From contig NW_006763290.1 in assembly GCF_000218685.1 (NCBI RefSeq), positions 3,436,908-3,500,907 of the forward strand: a DNA stretch of 64,000 nt, in the 5' to 3' direction. This document shows, in pieces, positions 1-10,908 of this stretch. Position 1 is the first letter of the stretch, and every line of letters begins with the position of its first letter. This DNA comes from Serpula lacrymans var. lacrymans S7.9. Its lineage: Eukaryota > Basidiomycota > Agaricomycetes > Boletales > Serpulaceae. Under the pieces are notes generated by a model, which was given only the letters and a program-made list of their open reading frames with translations, was not told the origin of the DNA and did no database searches. The position numbers were made by a program, and so were the translations under genes.

Positions 1-930
1 AAGCCAGGAAAAACAATGCTAGAGACCCTGGGGGAAGGGTGACAGCTGGGTTGGTGTGCAAATCCATGCCAACACATATCTTTCAAATGTCTCCACTGCT
101 GGGACACCCTGAACTCCTGATATCTATTCTAGAGGGGGGAAATGTTATTGAGGTACCCAGGAAGTCTAGAACTGAGGGACGCACTGGGACCTTGTGCGGG
201 AATGCACTATTTGTCGCCCACCGTATCTTGGAATAGAAAGTCATTGCAGAAGTTTTACATTCCTTGTTATTGATTAAGAAGTTATCAAGCAAAGCAAAGG
301 TAAATGCTGTTTGAGGCTTCTTCTGACTTGCTGGGTACAACCCATTGGACAAGAGCTGAACGTCCAAGCAAGCAGCATTGGGACAGCTACACCATTTAAC
401 GGGCAAATGATGCACACCAGATCTGTCTACCAGAAGCATCATTGTATTGCCATTAATGTCAATGGAGCCAGTCCTTTTGGGAATATCACTCATTGTGATG
501 ACTTTTTTATCTTCCCATAATTCTCCTTCCTCATTGTCCGATGGGGCACCTGGAAAATTGTCCTGGGTAGCTTCCCCCTAGGAATTACCCTCTGGTGAGT
601 TGTCCTCTGCTAGACTGTGGTTGTCATCACGTCCCAGGTATGGTTTCCCGGCGTGGCCCAGATGAATTACCAAGCTGGCTCTATAAAGCCAAGAAGGTTC
701 AAAATGTGTGCCCACCCATTGCTCAACTCTATGAAATGGTAACCTCTGGTGAGCATCCCTGCAGCATAACATGAAATACTCTGGTTTCCCCAAACATTCT
801 GTGCATCACCAAGTTCTTTCTCTCACTAAACAAAGGCTGCAAGCCTGTCCGGGGACTGCCCCTCTTCCTGCATGAGGACTTGCAGATACTCTGAATGATG
901 ATCCAGCCATTGTCTCATGTAATCATTCAT
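1..930 (-). pseudogene. KDZ-type transposase, N-terminal part, decayed and cut by the window edge
   Basis: Read on the minus strand from about 930 down to 1. It opens with a helical stretch (MNDYMRQWLDHHSEYLQ), then a zinc-binding-like block CCRDAHQRLPFHRVEQW near 700-760 and LGHAGKP near 650, and then WCSCPNA and LYPASQKKPQTAFTFALLD between about 270 and 400. A final block, QQWRHLKDM, lies at about 85-115. This order (cysteine/histidine cluster, HRVxxW, PAS-x-PxTAFTF, QWRHLK) is what I know from the N-terminal half of Agaricomycete KDZ (Kyakuja-Dileera-Zisupton) transposases with CxC zinc modules. The catalytic KDZ domain would lie off the left edge. An in-frame stop at 578-580 and a frame change around 800-850 show that it is not functional as written. 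Family assignment is by motif recall. Confidence 0.72.
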
Positions 931-1642
931 TTTGTGACTAAACCAATGTCAGACGAATAATGGTAGGTGTGCTTACTCAATAGACTTGCCTTCACATTGG
1001 CTCAAGGACAGGATGGTCAATGTCTTGGGTGGGGAACATATCATGTTTATGAGGAGTTTAACGGGGTGTTGACAAAGTTGATTGGGATATACGGTCTTTC
1101 ACACTTATTTGTTTTGTATGCACACTTCTGCTTGTTTTGAACTCCTTCTAATCTACTCTTTGTAACACTGAAGCCAAACATTGGGAAGAGCTGTGGCCCA
1201 TGCTAAATAGTTCTGCGGAGAAGAGATGATGTTGTTAAACCAGACACCAGTTTGAAAATGCTCATACAAGGTATATATGATAGAAGGCAGTGATCGATAT
1301 GGAGCCTATGCTTCTAATTTACGTTAGCTTCTATGACATCTAGGCCTCACAAAGCTAATTAACTGGATGGATTTGGCACTAAATTTCCATATATGGAAGC
1401 AATATATCAGGGAAGGCATTAGCCGGGAGGTACCTGACACATTCTGGGCCTTAGCTGAAGGCCCAGTATGGAGTTAAGGTGATGATATTATTGCTCACAT
1501 CTGACAGAAGAGCCAAATATTTGCTTGGAATGGATGAATGTGGTATTTAATTGCCTGAAAATTTGCACTCAAACGGAAGAGAGAAAGATAGTGCTCATCT
1601 TCAAACATACACCTCACTTTTTAACTTGTACCACATTTGATC
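931..1642. other. Gap with no supported gene
   Basis: About 700 bp between the KDZ fragment and the next plus-strand gene. It contains AT-rich sequence, no long open frame, no terminal inverted repeat that I could pair, and no convincing RNA gene. It may hold the promoter of the plus-strand gene starting at 1643, but I see no distinctive element. Confidence 0.4.
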
Positions 1643-2660
1643 ATGCCTGAAGTACAGTTTAATGACGCCCAAATTGAAATACTCAATGCACATTTGAAAG
1701 AGTTCCGGGGTGCAAATTCTCTACAATGGGGATGTGTATTTGATGATACCTGGGATGAAGTCAGGGAAAATTTGGGAGGACATGTACTAACCAACATCAA
1801 GGATTTAACTGACATGAAGGAGGTATAATCACTATTAATTGTCAAAGTATATCATCATGTTTACAATTAATATTGCAGCGGGTCAGATGTTGGTTGTACA
1901 ACCACACTGGTAACAAAGAGCTCGGGAACAAGGTTGCTGGGCATGGAAAGTATTTAGGTCTGAATCAGGTGCTGAACTTAATGAAGAAGAAAGGGGTGGA
2001 GAAGAGGATGTGGGACCTTTACGGAGTGAAGCTGGGGCAGTCAGGTTATATTGGTAAACTGTAGAGTGTCCTGAAGGCAATGTTGACTGAGCTCAGCAAG
2101 GAGGGAGCTGGCAGCCCGAGTCTCCAAAATTATGCAGAATCAATGTTGTAGTAACCTCCTTGTGGACAACTTCAGTTCCAAATGGGACTGCCTCCACCCC
2201 CCGTGTCCAATCTCTCACGTCAAAATTAACTGGTGTTCATGTGAGCTCAGTATCACCGGTCTAACCATTGGCTCAGAATAAGCAAAGGTCTTGTTCAGGC
2301 TATTGACCCATCCTCAAGTTCTTGTTATCAAAGATATCGGAATAAATCCTAAATAGTCCTCAAAACTAATTCATCATTGGAAAGTAGATCCTTGATGGTC
2401 CAATGAGTTGACTTACCAATGTCTCAACACAACAGTAATTTTTCTATCTCATAACATCTGAGCATTTATTGGTGACATTGATATTTGCTAGATCTGAGTC
2501 TTGATTCCAACTGGACCCGTGATTTGCTTCAGGATATTGTGAATGGCCTTTGTCACAGATATGGTGACAATGAAGAGCAAGCTGTGATTCACACTGTGAA
2601 CATTTTTGGGTTGGGTTTGGTACCAGTCCAAGGCAAGGGCAGCCCAGAGTGATCTCCATC
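1643..2660 (+). pseudogene. Unrecognised Agaricomycete-type gene, truncated or decayed
   Basis: The first ATG is at 1643. Exon 1 (1643-1822) and exon 2 (1879-2064) join in frame across a 56-bp GT-AG intron, giving about 121 residues before a stop. The sequence around the junction (DLTDMKE then RVRCWLYNH) resembles the N-terminal helical region of long proteins that often sit beside basidiomycete transposons, in which a charged W-rich segment follows a short helical domain. A further coding-like patch in plus orientation at about 2489-2640 (DLLQDIVNGLCHRYGDNEEQ) looks like a downstream part of the same protein, but stops separate the two. I do not know its function. It may have been cargo or a neighbour of the KDZ element on its left. 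Confidence 0.45.
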
Positions 2661-2996
2661 CATGCCATTCTCACCACACTGTGCCTCTCCATCCAGACTA
2701 TGAGCAGCTCATTCAATCAGCTGCGGAGTCTATGCATGGTCAATACCAATATTCCAGTAGCAGTTTCACAGCAGCAACTCATAGTGTGTATCTTCAGCTG
2801 GTATTCTGGTAGATGGGGTTTATGGATATTGTTTGATAGTTAGTACCTTTCAATGGACCTATGAAACGGGGCCATCAGCTTGCTCATTTTGACAGGCCAG
2901 TGATTTTCAACCAGTCAGCAACAACTTCCAACAGGCCAGCAACCAAGCCTCCAGTATTGTGTATCCAAACACGGATCTGGATTTGGAGTCAATGCT

Positions 2997-4740
2997 TTGA
3001 CACCTACTAGAAGTGGACAGTGTTCCTGGTGTTACCAACAAGTATTCCCCTGTTGCTACTGGCGGAGGTCAGACAGCCCAAGGTACATAATTTGTTTCTT
3101 TTGCATTTTTGTGACGTGTACCACTTATGGCTTTATGAAGACTCCTCAAGCTCATCTGTGCACACTAGGGAGCCCTCTAGTGGCCCTACTTGCAGCAGGC
3201 CCCCAAAGCATCAACAAGCAAGGGAAAATTGGTGGTCCTTAATTCCTCATGCCACAGCATCAGTCAGTATTCCTGCAGATTCCGTAGTAAGTGGAGGTGA
3301 TGTAGTAGACACTATGGGTTTTGTGAATATCATGCCTGTTCCCGGCCCTTCTGACTCATCTGCTGCTTCCAGCAGTACCAGCAGTGGCCTCATTAAAGGA
3401 GGCCCTTCCAATAGAGCCGACACATTTCAGACTGAAGCATCAAGTACAATTTCTTACCAACACAATTCTTATCAATACTAACCCTCTTTTACTCAATTTG
3501 TAGCTTCTTGCACCACATTTGTGAATTATATTTTGGGCAGTTGGACTAGCGGGGTATCCAACGACTTGGAAGGTACATCAAAATTTTTGTTATGACTAAT
3601 TTGCACCCCTCACGTTGAAAATCAAAGATATGAATACAGCATTCTTAGACAGTCTCCAAGATATCGCACCTATGTGGTGCATAGTTCAACCTACAGCTAT
3701 ACGGTATACAAATTCCAGCCTCACTTTGGATACAATGTTCCCAAGGAATTGTCTCGTGTTGCAGCTTGCTTTAAGGGCTGTAAATATGGGTATCAACATT
3801 CATTGTACTGGAGAAAATTGTCATGTAGAACACGGTGAGTGACAATTTGAGTTTAAATCTATGATGTACATTTACGGACAGCTAACTCTGAATATTTTAA
3901 TACAGATGTGATGACACTTGACTTGGATCAGGTTCGAGAACCTTGTCTTTGCACAATAATAATATATTGCCACAAAGTGATCAGTACAATCTACAGATTT
4001 ATCCATACACCTTCTTTTCAACTCAATGATTCAGAGTTCCTGGTCACCAGAGCATCAAAAAATCCACCAGCATCAAAGTGTGAGCCCTCCTCAAGTGGAA
4101 TCCAAGCATTGGATTTGGTTTTTTCCATGCTAGTTATATGGATCTAGTATCTGCTGACGTAATATCACCTTGCTCTTTTACTAATACTCATTAGATTAAC
4201 CTTCACTCATTTGCAGAGGAATTCTACCGAGTCCAGTCTTGCTCTGGCCCAGGCTGGGTGTGACTATTTTGACCACCCTGCTTTCCTCCACATTTTGGAT
4301 CCGCTATACTTTATGCAAAGCTCGGAACACTATATGGGAATAGTGAACCTCAATGCTAGTACTTCACATTGGGTTCCTTTGACCCATATAACAAATGCAA
4401 TGGTTGCTAATATTGTAGCATTGGTATGTCAAGTCACTGTTACGTCTCACTGGCAAAATACTCTACCCAGCTAATAGGAACTACAATAACAGGTACACTG
4501 TTTCATCACCCAATGGGCATTGGGCACTTGCAAGCCCTTGCTCTTGGACTTGACTGACACTGCTACACTCCGTGATATCAACAGGACAAGTGACCGGATC
4601 CTTCAGTGGTTGGGTAGTGTTCCGTCATCTGCTCAAGTGAAGAGATATCACAGCGCATCAACTGAACAACCAAAAAATCCTATCATGGCCACACTTCTAT
4701 CTCTTGTACAAAGAATCTCACTGGAAGAAATATCCTGACA
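2997..4740 (+). pseudogene. Residual exons of one or more unrecognised genes
   Basis: Several plus-strand coding-like blocks lie here. A Ser/Pro-rich block at about 3240-3480 reads as a low-complexity tail. Exons 3615-3834 and 3906-4150 join in frame across a 71-bp GT-AG intron (GENCHVEH then DVMTLDLDQ). Another block at about 4211-4474 follows a possible acceptor. I recognise no domain. Cysteine and histidine residues around 3800 (HCTGENCHVEH) could be a metal site, but that is speculation. The blocks could be the distal half of the gene beginning at 1643. Confidence 0.3.
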
Positions 4741-4854
4741 ACTTTTAACATGTATATTGGAATAGTAGGAATGAGATAGCTTCAAACTATGCTAAGCCAA
4801 CTCAGAGTACCACTGGTAGTACTAGTGCTTTTACTACACCTCCTCTGAATCACA

Positions 4855-5880
4855 TCAGTAGCTAGATGGGTCCAAGTCAGTCTTAGGTGCACCAAAACCC
4901 TCCAGGACCGCTAACTGGTATGATAAGTCCGCTGTTCGATCTTGAACATCTTCTAATTGGCTGGATATCACAGCCAGAAGGTGCTCAAGCCTTGATACCT
5001 TAGCAATCAATGTATTCCAGTCCTGCAACTCCGAACCACCACTTCTATCCTTTGTAACAACCAAGAGTTAGTTACTCTGGCGCACACAAAACACACTATA
5101 AGGAAGATGATGAGGGAGTGGTTACCCCTAGAGCTGCAGAGAGTTTGTTGGTTAACAACAGGAGGACTCGCTGAGGAGTCTCCTGGATCTATTGGGGTAT
5201 ATATACTAATACAGAGTGTTTGTACTTATGTACTGTACAGTTGATAAAGTCAGTGGCTGATGATGTCATGGGGCCTAGCCCGCATGGCCAACTCCACTGT
5301 GTGAGAGAGTTGTGTCTATAATAAGAAGAAAGGCAATCCGGCGTGAGAAAGAGGAGTTTGGACAAAAAGGGGAAGTGCCGCGTGGCACCATGTGTGAAAG
5401 CTAAAGTACAAGGTTAAAGCGGAGAATAAAAGTAAAGGGAAGGTCCAAAAATTGTGTTATCGTAACATCCTTGATATTGGGCTCTGAGTCCACATTCACA
5501 TCATAATGAAGTTCTATCGGCCATTCAAGTAGCCAATTCAAAACAAAGTCAGCACTTGAGTCACTCTACAGTTGGCTAGGATACTTAACTTCCGAGTCCA
5601 AGTCCAAGTCAATACAGGTTCAGGTTTCACCTTTGCCGTTGTAAGGCCCATTGTAAGGCTTCCAAGTCAGTTGTAGTTGCTGTGATTCATAGTTTGAGGA
5701 GCGCTTGTCCCTTTTCTTTTGATTCCTACACACAGCAGATTCCACTGACTCGGACAAATAACATGAACCTGGAACACAATTTCCTTCTTCAGGTAGGTTT
5801 ACCCATTTATTTTTTGAAGTTCTAAGTCTTCCCTATTTTGAGATTAAACCCAGCCCTTCAATTTTTGGGATCATCCCTCA
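4855..5880 (-). pseudogene. Unrecognised gene with a C-terminal coiled coil, split by a solo LTR
   Basis: On the minus strand one frame runs from about 5880 to 4855 if the LTR at 5053-5467 and one copy of its 5-bp duplication are ignored: the codons on either side of the insertion are continuous. The C-terminal 60 residues have heptad-like leucine spacing (VSRLEHLLAVISSQLEDV) and probably form a coiled coil. The part upstream of the LTR is acidic and contains three in-frame stops (TAG/TGA), so the gene was already decaying or decayed afterwards. I recognise no catalytic domain. The exact continuity across the LTR is the best evidence that this really was a coding sequence. Confidence 0.5.
5053..5467 (-). 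repeat. Solo LTR of a Ty3/gypsy element (subfamily A) with perfect target duplication
   Basis: A 415-bp sequence beginning TGTAACAACCAAGAG and ending TTATCGTAACA (TG...CA ends), flanked on both sides by TCCTT (5048-5052 and 5468-5472). No internal retroelement sequence lies between or beside it, so it is a solo LTR left after LTR-LTR recombination. It contains a TATA-like GGTATATATAC. It is closely similar to the LTRs at 38573 and 59472. Orientation is given relative to the minus-strand gypsy at 54-59.5 kb, whose LTRs read the same way on the plus strand. Confidence 0.93.
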
Positions 5881-6549
5881 TCATATTCAGCAGTTTGAGT
5901 TCTGTAAAAAAACCAGCCAAAGAGGTACTCTGTTATGCACCTTACAGTTATTTCCTGCCCTCTGATCTTGTCGTTAATCACTCCACTGGCAGTGTTATTG
6001 AGACAAAAAGTCAATGACTCGGAAGAGTGCGTGCATTTTATAGATATTTGTAGTGCTTGTTTAAGATCTGAAATGACTGCCCTGTGAACTGGAAGAAGCC
6101 ACACAAGAACCCAAAGCTACCAGGAGCTCAGGCTAACAACTGTAGCACTGTACTACCATTTATGCCCAAGGAGACGCAACTGGATTTCCATTTCAGGACT
6201 TGAACAGCTTTCAAGTACCAAAAAGTCAACTCACCCAATGTGGGTAGGCCCCCCTATTTTATGCATTTGGTGTAACTACCTTATAATCATCTTGCTGCCA
6301 GCATCACATCATGGCAAGTTACGGCTCTTATCAAAGTTTTAGGCTACGCCACTTACTCAAAAATAGCCTCTATGTCCCAAGAAGTCTTTCAAGAGGATAT
6401 ACCGCTTGTGCAGTCATAAGTGTCATATGGTCACTGTAGTAATGCACATCAGATATAAAATGTACTCTAAAGTCGTCTGCCATTGATTTTCCACCTTTTG
6501 CATCTATGTCTGACAACAAAGGTGACAGGGAATATTGGCGTAGTTCAGA
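5881..6549. other. Gap with no supported gene
   Basis: Contains short minus-strand open frames (5871-6104 and 6370-6558) without recognisable domains or convincing splice partners. One (5871-6104) lies directly upstream of the split minus-strand gene and could be an earlier exon of it. I found no terminal repeats or RNA genes. Confidence 0.3.
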
Positions 6550-7857
6550 GAATAACAAGTGTGGCCGAAGTTCTGCCTTGGAGCTGGGCCCTAGGAAAAG
6601 ACCATAAGTCTGAGTTTGATTTGTATGATGCAGCGATGCCAGCAGCTATCCTGCCATGCTTCACTAGGCATAGTATTTGCTAATGTTTGACTTACTATCT
6701 GTACAGTTCTACCCAAGATCCTATTGTTCATCATGGACATCATTTTGAGCAAGCAATACATGCATTCTGTAATGTCCAGAGTCTTATCAAAAACGGTATT
6801 GAACATATGGTTTTGGATGAGCCCAAAAAGAGCTATACAGCTGAGTATGAGACTGTCTTCTTTCTCTGTATTTCCATTCATCCGCTCCTTAATTTCCAGG
6901 GAACGTAAAGAACAAAGTGTATATTTAGAGCTGCTTAAAATTATTCCGAGGCTGGAGAAAGATTTGATGAGAGAAGATTCCTCTGAGGAAGAAATAATCC
7001 ATATTGCCGACTTGGTATGGACATTTTTCTTACCACAACATACTCTTATGATAAATTTGTTTACAGATTCAAAAGGTGCAAACAATACAAAAGGTCTTAA
7101 AGGCAGGTCGTTGATTGGATTACCCCTAAAGGTCAAGCACTTCCGCCTTACATACATCATAATGTAAAGACTGGGCATGGATTCAATAATGAGCATATGG
7201 GGGCTCTTCTATGCTCAGCAGGGATGGATTGGTCAAACTTAGAGTGCATTATTCAACTTGTCTTTGATTTGATGTATTGACTTGTTGTTATAGGAATTGG
7301 AGAAAAACTCGTCAATGGCCAAATTCAAGTCTCAGGAGATCAGTGGCCGATAATGCTGTATGCTAAATACCAGTACAACCTGGATGATCCTTGGGAAGAT
7401 TTATTGAGAAGCAGTCTTCTTATAAATGTGAGTTTTTTGAGTATACTACTATTCTGATGATTTGAACTCTTTTATAGGTGTTTGAGCATATTTTTACATC
7501 GCCCAGCTCTGTCAATCAAGAGCCGAAGGCTACACGCTCTTGTAATGCCCGTATACATGGCATGCTTGCTGTAACAAGAGCCTCCATTGCCTACATGGCT
7601 ACACAAGTAAGCTATGGCACCTCAATATTCTAAAGATCACGCCTTGATAAGATGACTTGAAAATATAGGTTCATTTTGCACTAACTTCAGCACAGGTGTT
7701 TTTACGGACAGATCTTACCACTGATTCCAAGTGTTTCTACAACAGCATCCTGATTTTGTTGGATGATCCAGAGGAGTGTGATGAAGTCGAGTCTTTGATG
7801 AATTGGTGGAATCAGTCAGCATTTCCTGATGACAGAATGACTTTCCACTGGGTTTAA
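6550..7857 (+). pseudogene. DUF6698-family protein, frameshifted
   Basis: Exons separated by short introns read QDPIVHHGHHFEQAIHAFC (from about 6713), then EEIIHIADL / IQKGANN, then WITPKGQALPPYIHHN, GFNNEHMGALLCSAGMDWS, VSGDQWPIMLY, DDPWEDLLRSSLL, EPKATRSCNARIHGM and TRASIAYMATQ, ending in a DDPEE...WWNQSAFP block before a stop at about 7857. This series matches what I know of DUF6698 proteins of mushroom genomes, where HHGRHF, SGDQWP and PKATRS are landmark motifs; their function is unknown. A one-base frameshift near 7108-7112 breaks the frame between GLKG and the WITPKGQ block. The large open frame on the opposite strand (6591-7196) is a shadow of this gene. Confidence 0.72.
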
Positions 7858-8435
7858 GACCTTATTCCTGGTACCGTAGGTTATCAGGTCTATCTTTACA
7901 ATTGCCACAGGAAATGGCACCGGAACATTGTCTCAAGTCTGAACAACCGGTTTTTTCTGGTCACCTCTCTTTCCGGCCATTTTCCTGCTTTTCAAGCTTT
8001 CCTTTCTTCCATCTTATCACTTTCCTTCCTATCAATGGCTCAAGCCAACTCTTCTGAGTCCTGTGTTCTTCACAATGACTCTTCTTTACACTTTATCCCG
8101 TGCTCTTCATGTCCTCCGCCTGACCATCATATTCCTCCCTTCCCCAGCATGCTTTTGCATGCTCCTCTGTTCAACATCAGTCTTACCAATGCACCCCATC
8201 TGCATCTGTATCTGCATCTGCTTCTCCTTTAACTTTGTTGTACCCGTCAATACCCTCCTCCTCGTCTGCTAGACTTTCAAGCACTTCAAGCAATCACAAT
8301 GTCACTCCTCCCTTTCTTCACCGTGGTGAGTGCTATTTTCAAGGTCCTTCTCATCCTTCCTGATCTCTGTCCTTTTTGCTCGTTGTATGTTTCCTTTGGT
8401 TGTCTCGGATGTTTGCACAATGATAGTGCTGCCGG
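7858..8435. other. Pyrimidine-rich leader region before the Helitron genes
   Basis: Strongly C/T-rich on the plus strand (repeated cttcc, ctcctc, tctgtatctgcatctg runs). The open frames here are low-complexity Leu/Pro/His products of that composition. It probably represents the 5' end or leader of the Helitron. I could not fix a 5' TC terminus. A short dinucleotide-like tct/gcatctg repeat lies at about 8196-8225. Confidence 0.35.
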
Positions 8436-9509
8436 TTGTTGAACGAGATTATGAAAGTCGGAATGGTAAAGTTACTGACAACTTCATTAGCACTTATTGA
8501 CTTCGGCGTAGTTTTAGTTTTTGTGATGTTCATGACAACAAGGGCTATTTCTCCCCAACAACTGTGGCCTATGGGACCTATTGTAGTTGCTCAATTTGAA
8601 TCTATTTGCCCACTCCTTGAACATTTTCAACATCTTACTGTGCCAAATTTAAGTGTCATAGCTCGTGCCCATGCAATATATGTTGCAAAGAATCCCGTCG
8701 AGATTGTTCTCGTCCGCCATTTGCTTGCACATCATTGTAGTTTTTGTTGTATGCACTTTCACAGATATGTCTTCCATGAATTGAAGAGTGATCATTGTGA
8801 TTGCAATTGTCAATGCCAACCTGACTTTATAGCTGACATTTGCGCTTGACAGAATCAATTATCCCTTCAACAAATGGAAAACCAGCAACAAAGTTGAGCA
8901 AGCCATCAGCCATATCCCCCCTCTGTCACAACTCTGTCTTTTCCTCCTATTGCATCCGCAAACAACAAGTTGCGTATCATACAACAATGGCAATCCACCA
9001 AGTCCTCCTTTGTCCAATCTTGCAAGCCATGTGCTGTCTGTGGCCAAAACAAATTGTTTGACAATGTTGAAGCTGTTCATCCAGTGAGTTTTGATCTGAA
9101 GTTATTGAGGAATGACTATCTTCCCAGATATACTTTTCCCCGGTCTTATGATTTTGAACTATATGACCAAGTGATCTTATACCACAAAGGAATGCAAAGT
9201 ACGCATACATTATGTCCCATCCTTATGTGTTCCTTGTGCCCCCATTTGCTTGTTGATCATCATAAGCAACCCGTGGATTCATGGTCCAATTTTTAGTATT
9301 ACAGTCATAATGTATTGCCCTCAGCTGTACAACAATGTGCAGCTACTTGCTCCAAACTAGATCTTATACTCATTGCACAGGCACAATCCATGCAGCTGTC
9401 TTATTTATTTTCAGAGAAGGAGGGAGCATTTAGGGGTGATCCTACTGCTTCTCAAAAGTTCATCAGAGGTAATGTTGCCATTTTACCACAAGATACTCTA
9501 AATGTTTGA
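8436..9509 (+). pseudogene. Helitron protein, N-terminal and DUF6570-like region
   Basis: Plus-strand blocks in changing frames. The first (8436-8849) contains NLSVIARAHAIYVAKNP then LLAHHCSFCC, resembling the small helical/Cys-rich module at the start of many Agaricomycete Helitron proteins. The second (8970-9296) contains CAVCGQNKLFDN, LRNDYLPRYTFP and CPILMCSLCPHL, the CAVC...LLRNDDLP...LC..C pattern of DUF6570. The third (9315-9509) reads LILIAQAQSMQLSYLFSEKEG then SQKFIRGNVAILPQDT, a well-conserved linker in fungal Helitrons. The blocks need several frame changes and cannot produce one protein as written. Confidence 0.7.
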
Positions 9510-10684
9510 GATTTCTTTGCCCCCTTCTCGTTCCAACATTGATGAGTCTCTTTGCACTTTATTTGTTAGGGCTGACACTGCTGTGAACCGGGAGAGCATC
9601 CATGGTACCAAAGGAGTGGTGTTCAGTTTAGCAAACACAACTTGAATGAGTTGTATAGTGGCAATGATGACAATCAGTTGCCCTCTGCCATCTCTTTGAA
9701 TTTTGTAGCTCCTGAATCTCATGGCAATTCTGCAACTTCAGACTATACAGATTGTTCACAAGTAGAACTTGACTCACCAGACTTGCCTGCACAGGATGAC
9801 TATATACTTGACAGAGTTGGCTATACTGCTGGCAACCATTCACCTGCAAGCTACAAATTGATGAAAGCCACTGCACTCGCTTCATGTTTGAATGGCCATA
9901 GGTTTCTACAAGTTTGGAGTGCTAGTAAGTTGATGAATGATGAAGATTCTTCAATGTTATCATTATTGTTTCCTCATTTGGATCCATGGGGCATAGGCAG
10001 CTTTCACCACCCAGATCACACAGAACGGCAACACATATGTTCCGAAGACAAGTCCATAATCTCTTAATGCAGGATGATGGTCGGTGTTACAATAACACAT
10101 TTTTGGGCCTTTAATTTTCATTCTCCTCTTTAACCTTTTACTGTATTTTTCACACTCCGTTCCACGTGGCACTTTCCCTTTTGTTCAAACTCCACTTTCT
10201 CGCGCCGCACTGCCTTTCTTTCTATTTTAGATACAAGTCTCTCATGCAGTGGAGCTGGTTACACGGGCTGCGCCCTCTGACATCATCAGCCACTGCCTTC
10301 GTCAACTGTATAGTATATATGTACAAACAATCAAACCTATAGTAGTATATATACCCCAATAGATCAAGGAGACTCCTGAGCGAGTCCTCCTGTTGTATCC
10401 TCACAACTAACTTGTTGAAGCCTAAAGGGTAACCACTTTCTCATCATCATCTCTATAGTTGGTTCTAGTTGTGCGCCAGAGTAACAAACTCTTGGTTGTT
10501 ACAGTTGGTTTCAAGCAGATGCCAACTTTGCCTATGTCTGTTTTAACATTATGCAAAAGAAAGAGGTCAACCAGCAAGTGTCTTTTTGTGTATCCTCATC
10601 TTTACGTGAGTTGATTGGTGCCCAGGTCACTGAACATGCCCCTGGTTTGACTGACCTTATTCATCTCTGGGAGAAAAATCTGTT
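9510..10684 (+). pseudogene. Helitron_like_N region, interrupted by a solo LTR
   Basis: Block 9642-10067 ends with LFPHLDPWGIGSFHHPDH, a landmark of the Helitron helicase-like N-terminal domain. A frame change then gives RRQVHNLLMQDDGR, which reads directly into FQADANFAYVCFNIMQKKE once the LTR (10085-10503) and one target-site copy are removed. The fragment continues to HLWEKN, where a second insertion (10685-10908) begins. The exact continuation across the LTR supports both the gene call and the insertion boundaries. Frame change near 10030 and the two insertions make it non-functional. Confidence 0.8.
10085..10503 (+). repeat. Solo LTR of the gypsy family, inverse orientation, in the Helitron
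   Basis: Starts TGTTACAATAACAC and ends CTCTTGGTTGTTACA, the reverse complement arrangement of the LTR at 5053. Flanks are GTCGG (10080-10084) and GTTGG (10504-10508), a 5-bp duplication with one C/T difference. Removing the LTR and one flank copy restores the Helitron reading frame. No internal retroelement sequence is attached, so it is a solo LTR. The strand follows the convention used for the minus-coding gypsy at 54-59.5 kb. Confidence 0.9.
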
Positions 10685-10908
10685 AGAATATACTCTGACA
10701 TACCAATACCCCATAGGATAATACCTCTGATTTGTAAGCCAGCCCAGTATGCAGCAGCTATTCTGTGTAAGACGTCCGTGGTTGCATGTCATGTTTAAGA
10801 TCCTACATTGTATAACCTTGGCCATATAGCTCAATTGGTAGAGCAGCTATCATGTATCCAGAAGGTTCCAGGTTCAATCCCTGGTCTGGTCATTTATCCA
10901 ATTTTATC
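10685..10908 (+). mobile_element. Probable tRNA-related SINE-like insertion in the Helitron
   Basis: A 224-bp non-coding block splits the Helitron Rep region between WEKN and its continuation. It is bounded by AAAATCTGTT (10675-10684) and AAAATCCTGTT (10909-10919), an imperfect 10-11-bp duplication of the kind left by LINE-mobilised elements. A tRNA-like sequence lies inside at 10820-10892. Unusually, that part is at the 3' side when read on the plus strand. No poly-A tail is evident. The alternative is a tRNA pseudogene plus unrelated insertion. Confidence 0.5.
10820..10892 (+). other. tRNA-like sequence with boxes A and B; anticodon arm does not fold
   Basis: GGCCATATAGCTCAATTGG starts a 73-nt sequence. 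The D arm is GCTC-loop-GAGC, the T arm is CCAGG-TTCAATC-CCTGG, and the acceptor ends GGCCATA and TCTGGTC pair with one mismatch and one G-T. The internal pol III promoter boxes (TAGCTCAATTGG; GGTTCAATCCC) are excellent. The 17 nt where the anticodon arm should be (GCTATCATGTATCCAGA) do not form a stem, so no anticodon can be assigned. It is therefore a tRNA-like or pseudo-tRNA sequence and not a functional tRNA gene. Confidence 0.6.

Noticed and set aside
3020..3481. 153-codon open frame as a separate gene
   Set aside because: Two overlapping frames share the region, the product is Ser/Pro-rich low complexity, and no start context or domain supports it. Kept only as a possible exon remnant.
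6591..7196. Open frame of 201 codons on the minus strand
   Set aside because: It overlaps the plus-strand DUF6698 exons in full, has no recognisable motif, and its composition follows from the opposite strand.
8035..8272. Two overlapping His/Leu/Cys-rich open frames
   Set aside because: They result from the pyrimidine-rich composition; both frames look alike and contain no family motif.
5053..10503. The LTRs at 5053 and 10085 as the two ends of one retrotransposon
   Set aside because: They are in opposite orientation, each has its own target duplication, and the sequence between them has no gag or pol.
10820..10892. Functional tRNA gene
   Set aside because: Acceptor, D and T arms are fine but no anticodon stem can form; it lies inside a duplication-bounded insertion in a Helitron.
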